From assembly GCA_002163085.1 (NCBI GenBank), contig MAAJ01000005.1, forward strand, positions 54,547-118,546: a DNA stretch of 64,000 nucleotides, in the 5' to 3' direction. The stretch comes from Methylophaga sp. 42_25_T18. Lineage in GTDB: Bacteria > Pseudomonadota > Gammaproteobacteria > Nitrosococcales > Methylophagaceae. Made by a program: the position numbers and the translations under genes. Of the stretch, positions 52,887 through 64,000 are shown piece after piece. The first letter of the stretch is position 1; every line of letters starts with the position of its first letter. Below the pieces are notes generated by a model that searched no databases, was not told where the DNA came from, and saw only the letters and a program-made list of their open reading frames with translations.

Positions 52887-55061
52887 CTAAGTCACTTTAG
52901 TAAGTACCATGCCTGCCAATGGCGGTAAGCTAAGTTTGATAGAACAAGGTCTATCTGACCATGGTATATTTTCAGTCACAATCGTATTGCTACTGCCTAA
53001 GTTTTCACCGCCATAAAATGCTGAATCAGAATTTAAAATCACCTGATAACGACCTTCCTCTGGCACGCCGATGCGATAATTTTCTCTAGGCATCGGCGTA
53101 AAGTTAAATACAGTTATGACAAAGTCAGCGCCGTCTTTACGCAGATAGCTCAAGATAGAATGTTCACGATCATTACAATCGAGCCACTCAAAACCATGAG
53201 GATCAAAATCATGGCGATAAAGTGCTGGAAGATCGGTATAGATTTTATTTAAATCAGCAACAAGTGATTGCATGCCGGAGTGCAGAGGATAATCTAGGAC
53301 ATACCAATCTAACGCTTGTTCACTATTCCACTCGGTACCTTGGGCAAATTCAGAGCCCATGAATAATAATTTTTTCCCTGGATAAGTATACATAAAGGTG
53401 TACAGCAATCTTAGATTAGCAAAACGTTGCCATTCATCACCAGGCATTTTGTTCATCATTGATCCCTTGCCATGCACGACTTCATCGTGAGAGAAGGGCA
53501 AGACAAAATTCTCAGTAAAGGCATAGAGCAAACCGAAGGTAAGTGAATCATGATGATAACGGCGATGGATGGGATCTTGTTGCATATATTCGAGGATGTC
53601 ATGCATCCAACCCATATTCCATTTCATTGAAAAACCAAGTCCTCCCAGATGGGCAGGGCGCGATACCATAGGATAGGAAGTAGATTCTTCAGCTGCGATA
53701 ATGCAGCCAGGGTGTTCTTTATGCAATACAGTATTGAGGTGTTGTAAGAATGCAATGACTTCCAAGTTCTCTCGGCCACCATGTTCATTGGGGATCCATT
53801 GGCCTTCTTCTCGTGAATAATCCAGATACAACATAGAGGCAACAGCATCAACACGCAGGCCATCAATATGGAATTCTTCTAGCCAATAAAATGCACTGGA
53901 TAAGAGAAAGTTACTTACTTCAGCGCGACCATAGTTAAATATCAATGTACCCCAATCTTGATGTTCGCCTTGTCTAGGATCAGCATGTTCATACAATGCA
54001 CTACCATCAAATCGGGCTAAACCATGACTATCTTTGGGGAAATGACCTGGCACCCAATCAAGAATGATACCGATATCATTTTGATGACATTGATCGATAA
54101 AAAATCGGAGATCATCCGGTGAACCAAATCGACTGGTAGGAGCAAAATATCCCGTGGTTTGATAGCCCCATGATATATCTAAGGGATGTTCAGTGATAGG
54201 CAAAAGCTCAATATGGGTAAAGCCCATTTTTTTTACATAAGGAACTAATTGTGCTGCAAAATCACGATAATTAAGGAACTCTCCTCGTTCATTACGTTGC
54301 CAAGATCCGAGGTGAACTTCATACACAGAATGCGCTTTGTGCAGCCAATCATTCTTCCCACGCTTGTCTATCCAGCTTTCATCTCGCCATTGATGTTGAC
54401 TAGTTTGAGCGATGACGGACGCGGTTCCAGGGCGTAATTCAGTCTGCTGTGCATAGGGATCCATCTTGAGGTGCAGGGAACCATCGTTTCGATTTCTGAT
54501 TTCAAATTTGTATAGTTCACCCGCTGTTAATTCAGGAATAAACAATTCCCAAACACCACTATCGCCACGAGCCCGCATCGGGTGGTAACGGCCATCCCAC
54601 TGATTGAACTGTCCGACGATGCTGATCCGTTCTGCTTGTGGGGCCCAAGTCGAAAATAATACGCCATTGATTCCATCGATTTCATGTTGATGGGCACCTA
54701 ATATTTGATATGCATGCCAATGTTTACCCTCTAAAAACAGATGTAAATCAAAATCTGAAATTTGAGGGGGGAAAGAGTAGGGATCGTGTGTCACCAGAGT
54801 GTCATTGTTTCCCGTGATTCGATGGATTTGATAAGGCAGCTCTAATAGTGAAGTGGAACCCGTCCATTCAAATATGTCGGTGCCATTCAGTCGGGTCAGC
54901 TCGAGTTGATTATCTAACCACGCTTTTTGAGTATCCGGCAGAAAAACCCGCACGGTGGTCTTGTCACCGTGAAGGTGCGCACCTAAGACAGCAAACGGAT
55001 CATGGTGACGCGCTTCTATGATTTTAGTTAAATCGTCCGATAATTTATCCCGTAAAACCAT
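52887..55061 (-). CDS. glgB: 1,4-alpha-glucan branching enzyme (GH13)
   Basis: The 724-residue enzyme introduces alpha-1,6 branches in glycogen. Two CBM48-type N-terminal modules ([38 protein letters not shown]) precede the GH13 barrel. The barrel has nucleophile Asp in [13 protein letters not shown], acid Glu in [11 protein letters not shown] and a transition-state Asp in [16 protein letters not shown] 55061 gives the normal length; the frame extends 145 codons upstream but would overlap divergent glgC. Confidence 0.95.
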   Translation of the reverse strand: MVLRDKLSDDLTKIIEARHHDPFAVLGAHLHGDKTTVRVFLPDTQKAWLDNQLELTRLNGTDIFEWTGSTSLLELPYQIHRITGNNDTLVTHDPYSFPPQISDFDLHLFLEGKHWHAYQILGAHQHEIDGINGVLFSTWAPQAERISIVGQFNQWDGRYHPMRARGDSGVWELFIPELTAGELYKFEIRNRNDGSLHLKMDPYAQQTELRPGTASVIAQTSQHQWRDESWIDKRGKNDWLHKAHSVYEVHLGSWQRNERGEFLNYRDFAAQLVPYVKKMGFTHIELLPITEHPLDISWGYQTTGYFAPTSRFGSPDDLRFFIDQCHQNDIGIILDWVPGHFPKDSHGLARFDGSALYEHADPRQGEHQDWGTLIFNYGRAEVSNFLLSSAFYWLEEFHIDGLRVDAVASMLYLDYSREEGQWIPNEHGGRENLEVIAFLQHLNTVLHKEHPGCIIAAEESTSYPMVSRPAHLGGLGFSMKWNMGWMHDILEYMQQDPIHRRYHHDSLTFGLLYAFTENFVLPFSHDEVVHGKGSMMNKMPGDEWQRFANLRLLYTFMYTYPGKKLLFMGSEFAQGTEWNSEQALDWYVLDYPLHSGMQSLVADLNKIYTDLPALYRHDFDPHGFEWLDCNDREHSILSYLRKDGADFVITVFNFTPMPRENYRIGVPEEGRYQVILNSDSAFYGGENLGSSNTIVTENIPWSDRPCSIKLSLPPLAGMVLTKVT

Positions 55062-55161
55062 AGAGTTGTGATCCCATATAAATTTTCTATTGCTGTATAT
55101 CCCCTGCTTATGTAGGCTTGAACTCAAGTGCAAATTGTAAGTCACCAGCAGGAGATGTTTG

Positions 55162-56430
55162 ATGTCAATGAATGATAGCACGCGGTTTGTTAGTCGTCTT
55201 ACCCGCGATACACTTGCTTTAATTTTGGCAGGAGGTCGTGGATCACGGTTAAAGCAGCTGACAGACTGGCGTGCTAAACCAGCGGTACCATTCGGTGGGA
55301 AATTCAGAATTATCGATTTTCCCTTATCAAATTGCATCAACTCTGGTATCCGTAGAGTAGGCATCCTTACACAATATAAGGCCCACTCATTGATGCTGCA
55401 CGTCCAACGAGGTTGGGGGTTTATGCGGGGTGAATTAGGCGAGTTTGTTGAGCTATTGCCCGCATCACAGCGTACGGAACAAGGTTGGTATACCGGCACT
55501 GCAGATGCGGTTTATCAAAACATAGATATTCTTCGAAATCATGGCCCCGAATATGTACTGATTTTGGCGGGGGATCATATCTATAAAATGGATTATGGTG
55601 ATATGTTGGCCGAACATGTGGCCCAAGGCGCAGATATGACGATAGGTTGTATTGAAGTCCCAGTTGAAGAAGCAAAAGCCTATGGGGTGATGTCGGTGGA
55701 TGAAAATCGTCGCATTGTCGCCTTTGATGAAAAGCCCGATAGTCCAAATCCCCTGCCTGGTCGGGATGATGTCGCTTTAGCCTCAATGGGGATTTATATT
55801 TTCAATGCTGCATTTCTCTATGAACAGCTTATAAAAGATGCCGATAATCTAGGCTCGACTCATGATTTCGGTCACGACATTATTCCAGAATTGATTCAAA
55901 AGTATAAAGTCGTAGCCTTTCCATATAAAGATGTGCAGGGTAATGATCCGGGTTACTGGCGTGATGTTGGAACTATTGATGCCTTCTGGTCGGCTAATCA
56001 AGAGTTGATTGGCGTTACACCTGAATTAAACTTATACGATGATAATTGGCCCATCTGGACACATCAGGCTCAACAACCCCCAGCAAAGTTTGTCTTTGAT
56101 GATGATGACCGTCGTGGCATGGCGGTCGATTCCATGGTATCAGGCGGCTGTATTATTTCCGGTTCAACCGTGAGGAATTCGGTTTTATTTTCAAATGTTG
56201 AAGTACATAGTTTTTCTATTGTAGAGGACTGTGTGGTTTTGCCAGATGTCAGTATCGGACGAAATTGTAGGTTGAAAAAAGTAGTGTTAGATAAAGGCTG
56301 TGAAGTACCCGAAGGCACGATTATTGGTGAAGATCTAGAGGTTGATGCTGAGCGATTCCATGTTTCACCCAATGGTGTAGTCTTGGTAACACCTGAAATG
56401 CTAGGCCAAAACTATCGTTATGTCCGATAA
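55162..56430 (+). CDS. glgC: Glucose-1-phosphate adenylyltransferase
   Basis: The 422-residue enzyme makes ADP-glucose for glycogen. The start region [35 protein letters not shown] and [13 protein letters not shown] are characteristic; the C-terminal left-handed helix domain is in [23 protein letters not shown] 55162 follows AGGAG by 8 bp. It overlaps the GH57 gene by 11 bp and diverges from glgB. Confidence 0.95.
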   Translation: MSMNDSTRFVSRLTRDTLALILAGGRGSRLKQLTDWRAKPAVPFGGKFRIIDFPLSNCINSGIRRVGILTQYKAHSLMLHVQRGWGFMRGELGEFVELLPASQRTEQGWYTGTADAVYQNIDILRNHGPEYVLILAGDHIYKMDYGDMLAEHVAQGADMTIGCIEVPVEEAKAYGVMSVDENRRIVAFDEKPDSPNPLPGRDDVALASMGIYIFNAAFLYEQLIKDADNLGSTHDFGHDIIPELIQKYKVVAFPYKDVQGNDPGYWRDVGTIDAFWSANQELIGVTPELNLYDDNWPIWTHQAQQPPAKFVFDDDDRRGMAVDSMVSGGCIISGSTVRNSVLFSNVEVHSFSIVEDCVVLPDVSIGRNCRLKKVVLDKGCEVPEGTIIGEDLEVDAERFHVSPNGVVLVTPEMLGQNYRYVR

Positions 56431-58102
56431 GCTGAAAGTTGTTTTATGCTGGCATATGCACCAGCCACAGTACAGTGAGCCGATGGGAGGCATGTACCAA
56501 TTACCATGGACTTATCTCCATGCGATTAAGGACTATGTGGATATGGCCTGGCATCTTGAGAATGTGTCGGGTGCCAAAGCAGTGGTTAATTTTGCTCCAA
56601 CCTTGATTGAACAGATTGCTGATTATGATGCTCAGTTAAAGTCACGTTTTAAAGGCATGGGTCATTTAAAGGATCCCTTGCTGATTGCGTTAGATTCCCC
56701 TGCGCAACCAGCTCATGCCGAAGACCGAAAAACACTTATTAAGGCCTGCCTACGGGCAAATGAAGATAAGCTGATAGCACCATTCCCTCATTTTGCTTCT
56801 CTGGTTGAAACTGCGCGTTGGTTATTGGATAAACCTGAGCGACTTGATTATATTAATGACCAATTCATGGTTGATATGGTGGTGTGGTATCACCTTGTCT
56901 GGATGGGGGAATCAGTTAGAAGAACGGATGTCCGCATTCAGGAACTGATGAAAAAAGGCAAACAGTATAGTTTTCATGACCGCCGCCAATTAATGATTGT
57001 AATCGGTGAACTTTTACATGACTTGATTCCACGATACCGACGTTTAGCGGAGAGTGGAACGGTAGAGTTGTCCGTGTCTCCTTATGCCCATCCTATCGTG
57101 CCTTTATTGTTGGATATTAACAGTACTCTTGAAGCCATGCCTGATGCGCCATTACCCGAAATCACCTCATATCCTGGAGGTGAGCAGCGAGCGCACTGGC
57201 ATATGGAAGAAGGTTTGCGTGTATTTGAATCCTATTTTGGTTTTAGGCCTAAAGGCTGTTGGCCTTCAGAAGGCGCCGTCTCTGAGGACACATTGGAAGT
57301 GATTGCTCAACATGATTTTGATTGGTGTGCAACCGGCGAGAATGTACTGCGGAATAGCTTAACGCTGTCCGAGATGGCAGATGCCAATATTCATAAGCCA
57401 TACAAGTTGCCGGGAAAATCGCCAGCTTGTTTTTTCCGTGATGATGGTTTGTCTGACCTTATTGGATTTACTTATACCTCATGGGGGGCTGATGATGCGG
57501 TTAATGATTTCATTCATCACTTGACCACCATTAAATCCACTACTGAAGAAGATAAAGATAGAGTGGTATCTGTCATTCTTGATGGCGAAAATGCGTGGGA
57601 ATACTATTCCTATAATGGCTATTATTTCTTAGAGACCTTGTATAGCCGTTTGGCTGAACATCCCGATATCGAACTAACAACATTTTCAGAATCGTTGAGC
57701 AACGGTGTTACTGCTGCTGAATTACCACAAATGATGGCTGGTAGCTGGGTGTATGGCAGCTTTTCAACATGGATAGGCGAGCCTGATAAAAATCATGCTT
57801 GGGATTTGTTAAGTGCCGCCAAACAGACATTTGATCAAGTCATTTCCAATAAGTCGTTTGACGCTGATTTTATGCAGGCTTTGTTAAGACAATTGGCTAT
57901 TTGTGAGGGATCTGATTGGTTTTGGTGGTTTGGTGATTATAATTCGTCGGAGAGTGTCAGTGATTTTGAACGCTTATTCCGTATGCATCTATCAAACTTA
58001 TACCAAATGTTAGGTGAAGAAGTACCGCAGGTTTTGTCGGAAGTCGTTTCACATGGTGGTGGTGGAATTGAGCAAGGCGGCACGATGCGTCGAGGCAGTT
58101 AG
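56420..58102 (+). CDS. GH57 family glycoside hydrolase / alpha-glucan-acting enzyme
   Basis: The 560-residue protein belongs to GH57 (starts [62 protein letters not shown]). The likely nucleophile is the Glu in WPSEGAV and the acid/base the Asp in [10 protein letters not shown]57 includes amylases, 4-alpha-glucanotransferases and branching enzymes; which of these applies cannot be told from sequence alone. It overlaps glgC and is followed by malQ, so it acts on glycogen or maltodextrin. Confidence 0.88.
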   Translation: MSDKLKVVLCWHMHQPQYSEPMGGMYQLPWTYLHAIKDYVDMAWHLENVSGAKAVVNFAPTLIEQIADYDAQLKSRFKGMGHLKDPLLIALDSPAQPAHAEDRKTLIKACLRANEDKLIAPFPHFASLVETARWLLDKPERLDYINDQFMVDMVVWYHLVWMGESVRRTDVRIQELMKKGKQYSFHDRRQLMIVIGELLHDLIPRYRRLAESGTVELSVSPYAHPIVPLLLDINSTLEAMPDAPLPEITSYPGGEQRAHWHMEEGLRVFESYFGFRPKGCWPSEGAVSEDTLEVIAQHDFDWCATGENVLRNSLTLSEMADANIHKPYKLPGKSPACFFRDDGLSDLIGFTYTSWGADDAVNDFIHHLTTIKSTTEEDKDRVVSVILDGENAWEYYSYNGYYFLETLYSRLAEHPDIELTTFSESLSNGVTAAELPQMMAGSWVYGSFSTWIGEPDKNHAWDLLSAAKQTFDQVISNKSFDADFMQALLRQLAICEGSDWFWWFGDYNSSESVSDFERLFRMHLSNLYQMLGEEVPQVLSEVVSHGGGGIEQGGTMRRGS

Positions 58103-58105
58103 TTG

Positions 58106-59554
58106 ATGAAACAAGCACATATATTTAATCAACGCCGCAGCGGTGTTTTGTTGCATATCACCAGCTTACCTTCAGCGAACTTAGGCCAAGATGCTTACCG
58201 GTTTGTCGACTTTCTTCATCATGCCGGTGTTTCGATCTGGCAGATGTTGCCCTTAGGCCCAACACATAGTGAAGGTTCACCTTATCAATGTTTATCAGCA
58301 CATGCCGCTAATATTAATTTGATATGTGTTGATATCTTAAAACAGCAGTCGTGGGCAAATGAAGCTGAGCTGAATGGCTTAACGTTTTCAACAATGATGG
58401 CACATGCATATAGTCAATTTATGGCTCAAGCAAGTGATAATGACAAACAGGCATTTGAGGACTTTAAACAGCAACAACATTTTTGGCTAGACGATTACGT
58501 ATTATTTTGCGAAATTCGTCACTTGCATCATGCAACAGCGTGGTATCACTGGCCAGATGGGTTACGAGATCGTGACGTCGAGGCAGTGCAAAAAATCCGC
58601 GATGAACGTCAACAAGCTTTAAATATTCGTTGTTTTGAACAGTTTCAGTTCTTCCAGCAATGGCATGCATTAAAAACATATGCGAATGATCGGAATGTCA
58701 TGTTATTTGGTGATATGCCAATATTTGTGGCGCATGATAGTGTGGATGTTTGGGCTGCACCTGAGCTGTTTACCTTAGATGAGTATGGCCAGCCTGAAAC
58801 GGTGGCGGGTGTGCCGCCTGATTATTTTTCAGAAACTGGCCAACGTTGGGGTAACCCCATGTATCGCTGGCAGCAACATATTGATCAAGGTTTTTCATGG
58901 TGGCAACAGCGCCTACAGACACAATTAGAACTCTTTGATCTTATTCGTATTGATCATTTTCGCGGTTTTGATGCATGTTGGGAAATCCCTGCAAGTTGTG
59001 AAACTGCAATTGAAGGACAATGGGTTGCTGCGCCAGGCGAAGCGTTATTTGATAGCTTATTAACCGCTTTTGGTGAATTGCCATTAGTGGCAGAGGACCT
59101 TGGCATTATTACCGAAGATGTGACCGCACTACGGACAAAATATGCGATGCCAGGGATGAACATCTTACAATTTGCATTTGGTAATGATGCCAATAATCCA
59201 TATCTACTTCATAACCATAGTCGCGACAGTGTGACTTATACTGGTACCCATGATAATGATACAAGCTTAGGTTGGTATCTGCAGTTGGATGACAACACTA
59301 AAGCTCATTTGCATGAGTATTTAGGGGAACCACAACAAACTATGCCTTGGCTATTGATTCAAGCTGCTTTAAGATCTGTTTCTCAATTGGCGGTAATTCC
59401 AATGCAGGATATTTTATCACTCGATGGTGAACATCGAATGAATGTACCTGGCACCATTGAAGGTAATTGGAACTGGCAGTTTGATTGGGAAATGGTGAAT
59501 GAACAGTGTGCGCCTAGGTTAAGAAAATTAAATGAATTGTATGGACGTAGTTAA
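58106..59554 (+). CDS. malQ: 4-alpha-glucanotransferase (amylomaltase)
   Basis: The 482-residue GH77 enzyme moves maltodextrin segments. Family motifs are GVLLHITSLPS, WQMLPLGPTHSEGSPYQ, LFGDMPIFVAHDSVDVWA, IRIDHFRGFDACWEIP, VAEDLGIITEDV and TGTHDNDTSLGW, including nucleophile Asp in IRIDHFRG. ATG 58106 is preferred to TTG 58103. It is part of the glgC-GH57-malQ unit. Confidence 0.95.
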   Translation: MKQAHIFNQRRSGVLLHITSLPSANLGQDAYRFVDFLHHAGVSIWQMLPLGPTHSEGSPYQCLSAHAANINLICVDILKQQSWANEAELNGLTFSTMMAHAYSQFMAQASDNDKQAFEDFKQQQHFWLDDYVLFCEIRHLHHATAWYHWPDGLRDRDVEAVQKIRDERQQALNIRCFEQFQFFQQWHALKTYANDRNVMLFGDMPIFVAHDSVDVWAAPELFTLDEYGQPETVAGVPPDYFSETGQRWGNPMYRWQQHIDQGFSWWQQRLQTQLELFDLIRIDHFRGFDACWEIPASCETAIEGQWVAAPGEALFDSLLTAFGELPLVAEDLGIITEDVTALRTKYAMPGMNILQFAFGNDANNPYLLHNHSRDSVTYTGTHDNDTSLGWYLQLDDNTKAHLHEYLGEPQQTMPWLLIQAALRSVSQLAVIPMQDILSLDGEHRMNVPGTIEGNWNWQFDWEMVNEQCAPRLRKLNELYGRS

Positions 59555-59557
59555 TAT

Positions 59558-59941
59558 ATGAGTAACCCAACATCGTTAAAATATGCTCAAACTCATGAGT
59601 GGGTGAGAGTTGAACCAACTGGTGAACTAACTGTCGGCATAACTGAGCATGCTCAAGATCTACTGGGTGATTTGGTCTTTGCTGAGTTGCCAGAAGTAGG
59701 CCAGCGTTATGCGGCAAAAGAAGAGTGTATGTTGCTTGAGTCGGTTAAAGCTGCTTCCGACATCTATATGCCGGTGGGCGGAGAAATTTCTGCTGTTAAT
59801 ACCAGCTTGGAAGATGAACCTGAATTAATTAATCAGGATTCATTTGGTGACGGTTGGTTATTTAAAATACAGCCCGATAACCAAGCAGATGTTGATGAAT
59901 TATTATCTAATGATGCTTATGAAGCATCATTAGACGAGTAA
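59558..59941 (+). CDS. gcvH: Glycine cleavage system H protein
   Basis: The 127-residue lipoyl carrier starts with [35 protein letters not shown] and has the lipoylated lysine in [19 protein letters not shown]. It shuttles the aminomethyl group between the P, T and L proteins, but gcvT and gcvP are not in the window. It starts 3 bp after malQ, so it may be co-transcribed with the glycogen genes, and its last 25 bp overlap the end of convergent anmK. Confidence 0.95.
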   Translation: MSNPTSLKYAQTHEWVRVEPTGELTVGITEHAQDLLGDLVFAELPEVGQRYAAKEECMLLESVKAASDIYMPVGGEISAVNTSLEDEPELINQDSFGDGWLFKIQPDNQADVDELLSNDAYEASLDE

Positions 59942-61041
59942 ATTCCGCCTAAAATTGTTGCACGCTTTGCGCCGGTAACCTCAGGTAAATTTCCTGTTTT
60001 ATTTGATATGCTTTGTCTGGCCAACCAGGCAAATGCACAGGCCTCAACCCAGTCTGGATCTAAACCTAGTTGTTCAGTGGTAGTAACGGGAAGATGGGCA
60101 AGCAATTGTCGTAAGGCCTTCATCAAATACGAGTTATGAGCGCCGCCGCCGCAAATATAAATGGCATCAGTCTTGGGAGCATACTGCTTCACGTCGTGAG
60201 CAATAGTTTGTGCAGTTAATGCCGTTAGCGTCGCTTGGATATCCTGCGGTACCAATGCTTGTTTGAATTCTCTTAGTTTGTTATCTAACCAGGTGAGATT
60301 AAAATATTCCCGCCCTGTACTTTTGGGGATTGCCTGCTGGAAATAAGCATCGTTAACTAATAGCCTAAGCAAGTCTTTATTGACACTACCTGATGCAGCC
60401 CAAAGCCCATCGTGGTCATAGGGTGCATGCTGGTGTTTTTCAAACCAAGCATCTAATAGGGTATTGCCAGGACCGGTGTCAAAACCAATTATTTTGTCAC
60501 TATTACTGGCGGGTAACGCCGTGATATTACTGATACCACCTATATTGATAATGACTCTATTTTCCGCGGGATGTTGAAATAACGCTTTGTGAAATGCAGG
60601 AACTAGTGGAGCCCCTTGGCCCAATAACACCATATCGCGCTGGCGAAAGTCAGCAACGGTGGTAATAGTAGTGAGTTCAGCAATTACATTTGCATTGCCA
60701 ATTTGTAAGCTAAAGGGATGTTGACCATCAGGATGATGGAATACGGTCTGTCCGTGGCTACCAATCGCCTCAATCTCGTGTATATCGATATTTGTTGTAT
60801 TGATCAGTTTAATAACAGCCGAAGCAATGGCCTTACCTAAGGATATATCAAGTTCACCAAACTTTTTCAATTCACAATGCTGGTCTTCGATAAGTGTTTT
60901 TAAGCCCTGTTTTAATTCAGGGGCAAAATCATACGTCTGGGCTGCAACTAAGTGACAGTCACTATCTGAAGTATTTTCGACTAGAGCAACATCAATACCA
61001 TCTAAACTAGTACCCGACATCACACCAATATAATAACTCAT
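59917..61041 (-). CDS. anmK: Anhydro-N-acetylmuramic acid kinase
   Basis: The 374-residue kinase recycles cell-wall anhydro-MurNAc to MurNAc-6-phosphate. It begins [20 protein letters not shown] and has [24 protein letters not shown] and [14 protein letters not shown]. It is 9 bp downstream of the M23 endopeptidase gene, so the pair forms a wall-turnover unit. Confidence 0.95.
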   Translation of the reverse strand: MSYYIGVMSGTSLDGIDVALVENTSDSDCHLVAAQTYDFAPELKQGLKTLIEDQHCELKKFGELDISLGKAIASAVIKLINTTNIDIHEIEAIGSHGQTVFHHPDGQHPFSLQIGNANVIAELTTITTVADFRQRDMVLLGQGAPLVPAFHKALFQHPAENRVIINIGGISNITALPASNSDKIIGFDTGPGNTLLDAWFEKHQHAPYDHDGLWAASGSVNKDLLRLLVNDAYFQQAIPKSTGREYFNLTWLDNKLREFKQALVPQDIQATLTALTAQTIAHDVKQYAPKTDAIYICGGGAHNSYLMKALRQLLAHLPVTTTEQLGLDPDWVEACAFAWLARQSISNKTGNLPEVTGAKRATILGGIYSSNDAS

Positions 61042-61050
61042 GCAAATTCG

Positions 61051-62553
61051 CTATTCATTTAAGGCGAAGGCCGTGTTGTCGAGTGTTTCTAAGCTAGCAA
61101 GTAAAGGCTGCATTTTTAACTTGAAGTCAGCTTGGTATTTTTTCGGAAGCGGTTCAGCTTTCGGCAAACTGACAGTTAACGGATTGCGATGAACACCATT
61201 GACGCGGAATTCATAATGTAAATGTGGACCGGTGGCTAAACCACTACTGCCGATATAACCGATGGTATCGCCTTGCTTGACACGTTTACCACGTTTGAGG
61301 CCTTTTCTATATTTAGACATATGCGCATATAAGGTGGTGTATTTGCCACCATGAGTCAAAACGACAGTTCGACCATAACCACCTTTGGTACCGACAAAGT
61401 TAACTTTGCCATCACCGGTAGCTAGGATAGGAGTGCCTCTTGAGGCTGCGTAATCAACACCACGATGCGGGCGATTTGTTTTCAATACAGGGTGTTTACG
61501 ATTAGGGTTAAACCGTGAACTGATACGTGAAAAATGCACGGGACTGCGACTGAAGGCTTTACGCATGCTATCGCCATTCGGTGCATAAAAACGACTCAAA
61601 CCCGTATCATCCGTATAACGTACGGCGCGAAAAGTCTTGCCACGATTGGTAAATTCAGCGGCTAAAATATTACCATCGGCAATTTTATCGCCATCAAGAT
61701 AATTCTCTTCATAAATGAGTTTGAATTTATCACCTACGCGTATATCAAGTGCAAAATCAACATCCCAACCAAAGATATACGCCAATTCCATTATTAATTT
61801 GTCTGATAGTTTGGCTTGCAGGCCTGCCTCAAACAATGAGGTCGTAATCTCTCCATAGGCATGTGTCTGTCTATTTTCAACTTGTCGAATAGTCGTTTGT
61901 GCTTCATACCCGGTTTCTGTCGCGGTAACTAGCAGATTCGTTGTTTGATTTAATTGTAAGTCCAATTGCTGGAGTACATTTTTGTCACTGAGCTCAGGGG
62001 CAAAACCAAAACGAATAGTTTGCCCTGGTTTTAAATTTAATAATGGCCTAACGTCTTTACCAAGTTGAGCTACGTTATAGACATCACGAGCGGTAAGACC
62101 AACGCGTGGAAAGATTAAGGATAAGTTGTCACCAGATTTAACGGTGACTTCCTGCCAATTAAGTTGTTGGGTTTCTTCAATTACTTCATTAATAGTCAGT
62201 TGTTCGATTATCGCCTGCTCTTGCATAGCAATATCAGCAATGAAATCATGTGTAGAAACTTCGTTAGTCGCTGTTTCAGACTTGTTCTCTGCAGGCAGGA
62301 TAATTTGATTGCTGCTGGTTAACGACGTTGTTGATAACGCTTGCATTTCAGCGGGTAGGTTAGGTAAATCGATGACTTGTGATTGTGTGACGACAGCAGA
62401 AGGTGTGCTGGTAGCTAGAACAATCGAAGTAATGAATATGCCGGAGAAAGCCAGTAACGAAAGAATGAGCAGATGATGTCGCTTGGGCTTGTTAAAAGCA
62501 AACAAGGCGGATTGAGCTGAAGAATCTATAAGTCTGTTGCGTTTCATTTGCAA
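61051..62553 (-). CDS. mepM: M23 murein endopeptidase (MepM/YebA-like)
   Basis: The 500-residue protein has an N-terminal membrane anchor (LLILSLLAFSGIFITSIVLA), an OapA/LysM-like region (EVTVKSGDNLSLIFPRVGLT) and a LytM domain with zinc ligands in HRGVDYAASRGTP and GPHLHYEFRV. It should cut peptide cross-links in the wall to allow growth. It is upstream of anmK and divergent from tyrS, an order seen in other gammaproteobacteria. Confidence 0.93.
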   Translation of the reverse strand: MQMKRNRLIDSSAQSALFAFNKPKRHHLLILSLLAFSGIFITSIVLATSTPSAVVTQSQVIDLPNLPAEMQALSTTSLTSSNQIILPAENKSETATNEVSTHDFIADIAMQEQAIIEQLTINEVIEETQQLNWQEVTVKSGDNLSLIFPRVGLTARDVYNVAQLGKDVRPLLNLKPGQTIRFGFAPELSDKNVLQQLDLQLNQTTNLLVTATETGYEAQTTIRQVENRQTHAYGEITTSLFEAGLQAKLSDKLIMELAYIFGWDVDFALDIRVGDKFKLIYEENYLDGDKIADGNILAAEFTNRGKTFRAVRYTDDTGLSRFYAPNGDSMRKAFSRSPVHFSRISSRFNPNRKHPVLKTNRPHRGVDYAASRGTPILATGDGKVNFVGTKGGYGRTVVLTHGGKYTTLYAHMSKYRKGLKRGKRVKQGDTIGYIGSSGLATGPHLHYEFRVNGVHRNPLTVSLPKAEPLPKKYQADFKLKMQPLLASLETLDNTAFALNE

Positions 62554-62676
62554 ACTCTAAAATATAACTATAATTCGGACAATTCTCGCAGTATTTACTC
62601 GTAATTGGAAGAGCTGAGGCTCGGTATGATGTGATACTATTCGCGCCACACTATTTATATGAGTTGGAGAGCAGTG

Positions 62677-63876
62677 ATGATTCCTGTACAAGAAGCCCTT
62701 GCTGAAATTAAGCGTGGTGCAGAAGAAATATTAGTCGAAAGTGAGTTTGTTGAGAAATTGAAAACTGGCAAACCGCTCAAAATCAAAGCTGGTTTTGATC
62801 CTACCGCACCTGATCTTCATCTTGGCCACACGGTTCTATTAAATAAGTTAAAGCAGTTTCAAGACCTAGGTCATGAGATTTTGTTTTTGATTGGTGACTT
62901 TACGGGCATGATTGGTGACCCGACGGGTAAGAATGTCACCCGTAAACCTTTAACACCAGAACAAGTACAGGAAAATGCTAAGTCCTATCAGGAACAAGTA
63001 TTCAAAATTTTAGATCCAGCACGTACTAAAGTTGTCTTTAATTCTCACTGGATGAATAAGCTTTCTTCGGCTGATATGATTCGACTGGCATCGAATCACA
63101 CGGTAGCCCGCATGTTAGAACGTGATGATTTTAGCAAGCGTTATGCTAATGGACAGCCTATTGCTATTCACGAGTTCTTATACCCACTTATTCAAGGCTA
63201 TGATTCAGTAGAACTAGAAGCAGATGTAGAACTAGGTGGTACCGATCAGAAGTTTAACCTGCTGATGGGGCGTGAATTACAAAAAGCGTATGGCAAGCCA
63301 CAACAAACAATATTGACCATGCCTATATTAGAAGGTTTAGATGGCGTACAGAAAATGTCTAAGTCATTAGGTAACTATATAGGTATAAATGATAGCCCGA
63401 AGGATATCTTTGGCAAGCTCATGTCGATCTCTGATGATTTAATGTGGCGCTATATCGATCTATTAAGTTTTAAAAACTTAACCGAGATCCAAGCTTGGAA
63501 AGATGAAGTGGCTGGTGGACTTAATCCAATTAACATTAAAAAAGACTTCGCAGTAGAGATTGTGGCTCGTTTTCATAGTGAAGAGCTTGCACTTCAGGCA
63601 CGAGAAGGTTTCGAAAACCAATTTAAAAAGGGTGAGATACCTGAAGATATTAAGGAAGTCACCTTAACAGTTGAAGATGAAGGTATCGCAATAGCGAACT
63701 TATTAAAGGATTCAGGCCTAACAGTAAGTACGTCAGAAGCCTTACGCATGATTAAACAAGGCGCAGTGAAGATGGATGGCGATAAGATTTCGGACCGAAA
63801 CTTAAGGATTACCAGCGGTCAGCAGCATATATTCCAAGTAGGTAAAAGAAAATTTGCTAAGGTTTCAACGATATAG
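62677..63876 (+). CDS. tyrS: Tyrosyl-tRNA synthetase
   Basis: The 399-residue class I synthetase has HLGHT (HIGH) in [17 protein letters not shown] in [12 protein letters not shown] and a C-terminal S4 RNA-binding domain ([18 protein letters not shown]). ATG 62677 is chosen because GGAG lies 7 bp upstream and family members start here; the ATG at 62659 would put that site inside the gene. The sequence is of the TyrZ-like subtype rather than E. coli TyrS, in my judgement. Confidence 0.95.
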   Translation: MIPVQEALAEIKRGAEEILVESEFVEKLKTGKPLKIKAGFDPTAPDLHLGHTVLLNKLKQFQDLGHEILFLIGDFTGMIGDPTGKNVTRKPLTPEQVQENAKSYQEQVFKILDPARTKVVFNSHWMNKLSSADMIRLASNHTVARMLERDDFSKRYANGQPIAIHEFLYPLIQGYDSVELEADVELGGTDQKFNLLMGRELQKAYGKPQQTILTMPILEGLDGVQKMSKSLGNYIGINDSPKDIFGKLMSISDDLMWRYIDLLSFKNLTEIQAWKDEVAGGLNPINIKKDFAVEIVARFHSEELALQAREGFENQFKKGEIPEDIKEVTLTVEDEGIAIANLLKDSGLTVSTSEALRMIKQGAVKMDGDKISDRNLRITSGQQHIFQVGKRKFAKVSTI

Positions 63877-63909
63877 CAGAGCTTTACCTTTATTGGGAAA
63901 AACTTCCTG

Positions 63910-63937
63910 TTGACGGATGGTTTTTTCACTGTAGAAT
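63910..63937 (+). promoter_or_regulatory. Strong sigma-70-like promoter at the window edge
   Basis: TTGACG and TAGAAT are separated by 16 bp, close to the sigma-70 consensus. The transcript would start near 63944. The remaining 56 bp before the edge have no gene. tyrS is often followed by an rRNA operon in gammaproteobacteria, so this may be its promoter; the window stops before that can be seen. Confidence 0.55.
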
Positions 63938-64000
63938 GCACTTCTTCATTTCGCATGCAACCCAGTTGTGGTGCGGGATGAGAGGAAAAATAAAGTTTGA

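Noticed and set aside
55062..55499. N-terminal extension of GlgB
   Set aside because: It would run through the divergent glgC start; GlgB is full-length from 55061.

Overview
The window looks like a chromosomal stretch of a moderately AT-rich gammaproteobacterium. The housekeeping orders bamE/fur, recN-nadK, ndk-rlmN-pilW-rodZ-ispG-hisS and anmK-mepM-tyrS, together with Coq7-type ubiquinone synthesis, are typical of that class. A MEDS (methanogen/methylotroph DcmR sensory) domain protein and the overall gene style suggest a marine methylotroph of the Methylophaga kind. That placement is inference; no taxonomic marker was compared.

Region 1 (1-18.1 kb) is a nitrate assimilation island: nirBD, a PhzF-like gene, a molybdenum reductase with a fused DmsB/DmsC-like membrane partner, a small unknown, a second (NasB/NasA) nitrate reductase, an outer-membrane porin, a NarK-type transporter and a PP2C phosphatase/protein kinase fusion. 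Three transcription units (nirB, porin, narK) carry the same promoter layout: an NtrC-like dyad (GCACY-N5-RGTGC type) about 90-120 bp upstream of a GG-N10-GC sigma-54 element. A fourth unit (4274) has a good sigma-54 element with the dyad downstream. The set reads as one nitrogen-controlled regulon moving nitrate through the outer membrane, inner membrane, nitrate reductase and nitrite reductase.

Region 2 (18.1-32 kb) is rich in cyclic-di-GMP and chemotaxis signalling: two GGDEF-EAL proteins (one ending in a CZB-like zinc domain), a MEDS protein, an HDOD protein, CheV, a GGDEF enzyme and a PilZ protein. They are interleaved with tRNA-Thr, tRNA-His, tRNA-Leu, RNase R and coq7.

Region 3 (31.9-41.6 kb) is the most unusual part: a Lon-like AAA protease, an OmpA-family protein, and a response regulator/sensor kinase pair resembling the 'proteobacterial dedicated sortase' regulatory set (PdsO/R/S), but with no sortase or sortase substrate. 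The OmpA gene lies between two unrelated palindromic MITE-like elements. Next come a small exported protein and a 396-residue protein made of 25 W-Y-E-A-N units arranged as an exact 187-residue (561-bp) tandem super-repeat. I recognise no family for it. A beta-carbonic anhydrase follows after a 567-bp structured gap.

Region 4 (41.6-64 kb) is conserved housekeeping (bamE, fur, recN, nadK, ndk, rlmN, pilW, rodZ, ispG, hisS, pgi), then a glycogen/maltodextrin block (glgB, glgC, GH57, malQ), an orphan gcvH, anmK, an M23 endopeptidase and tyrS. A strong sigma-70-like promoter at the right edge may belong to an rRNA operon beyond the window.
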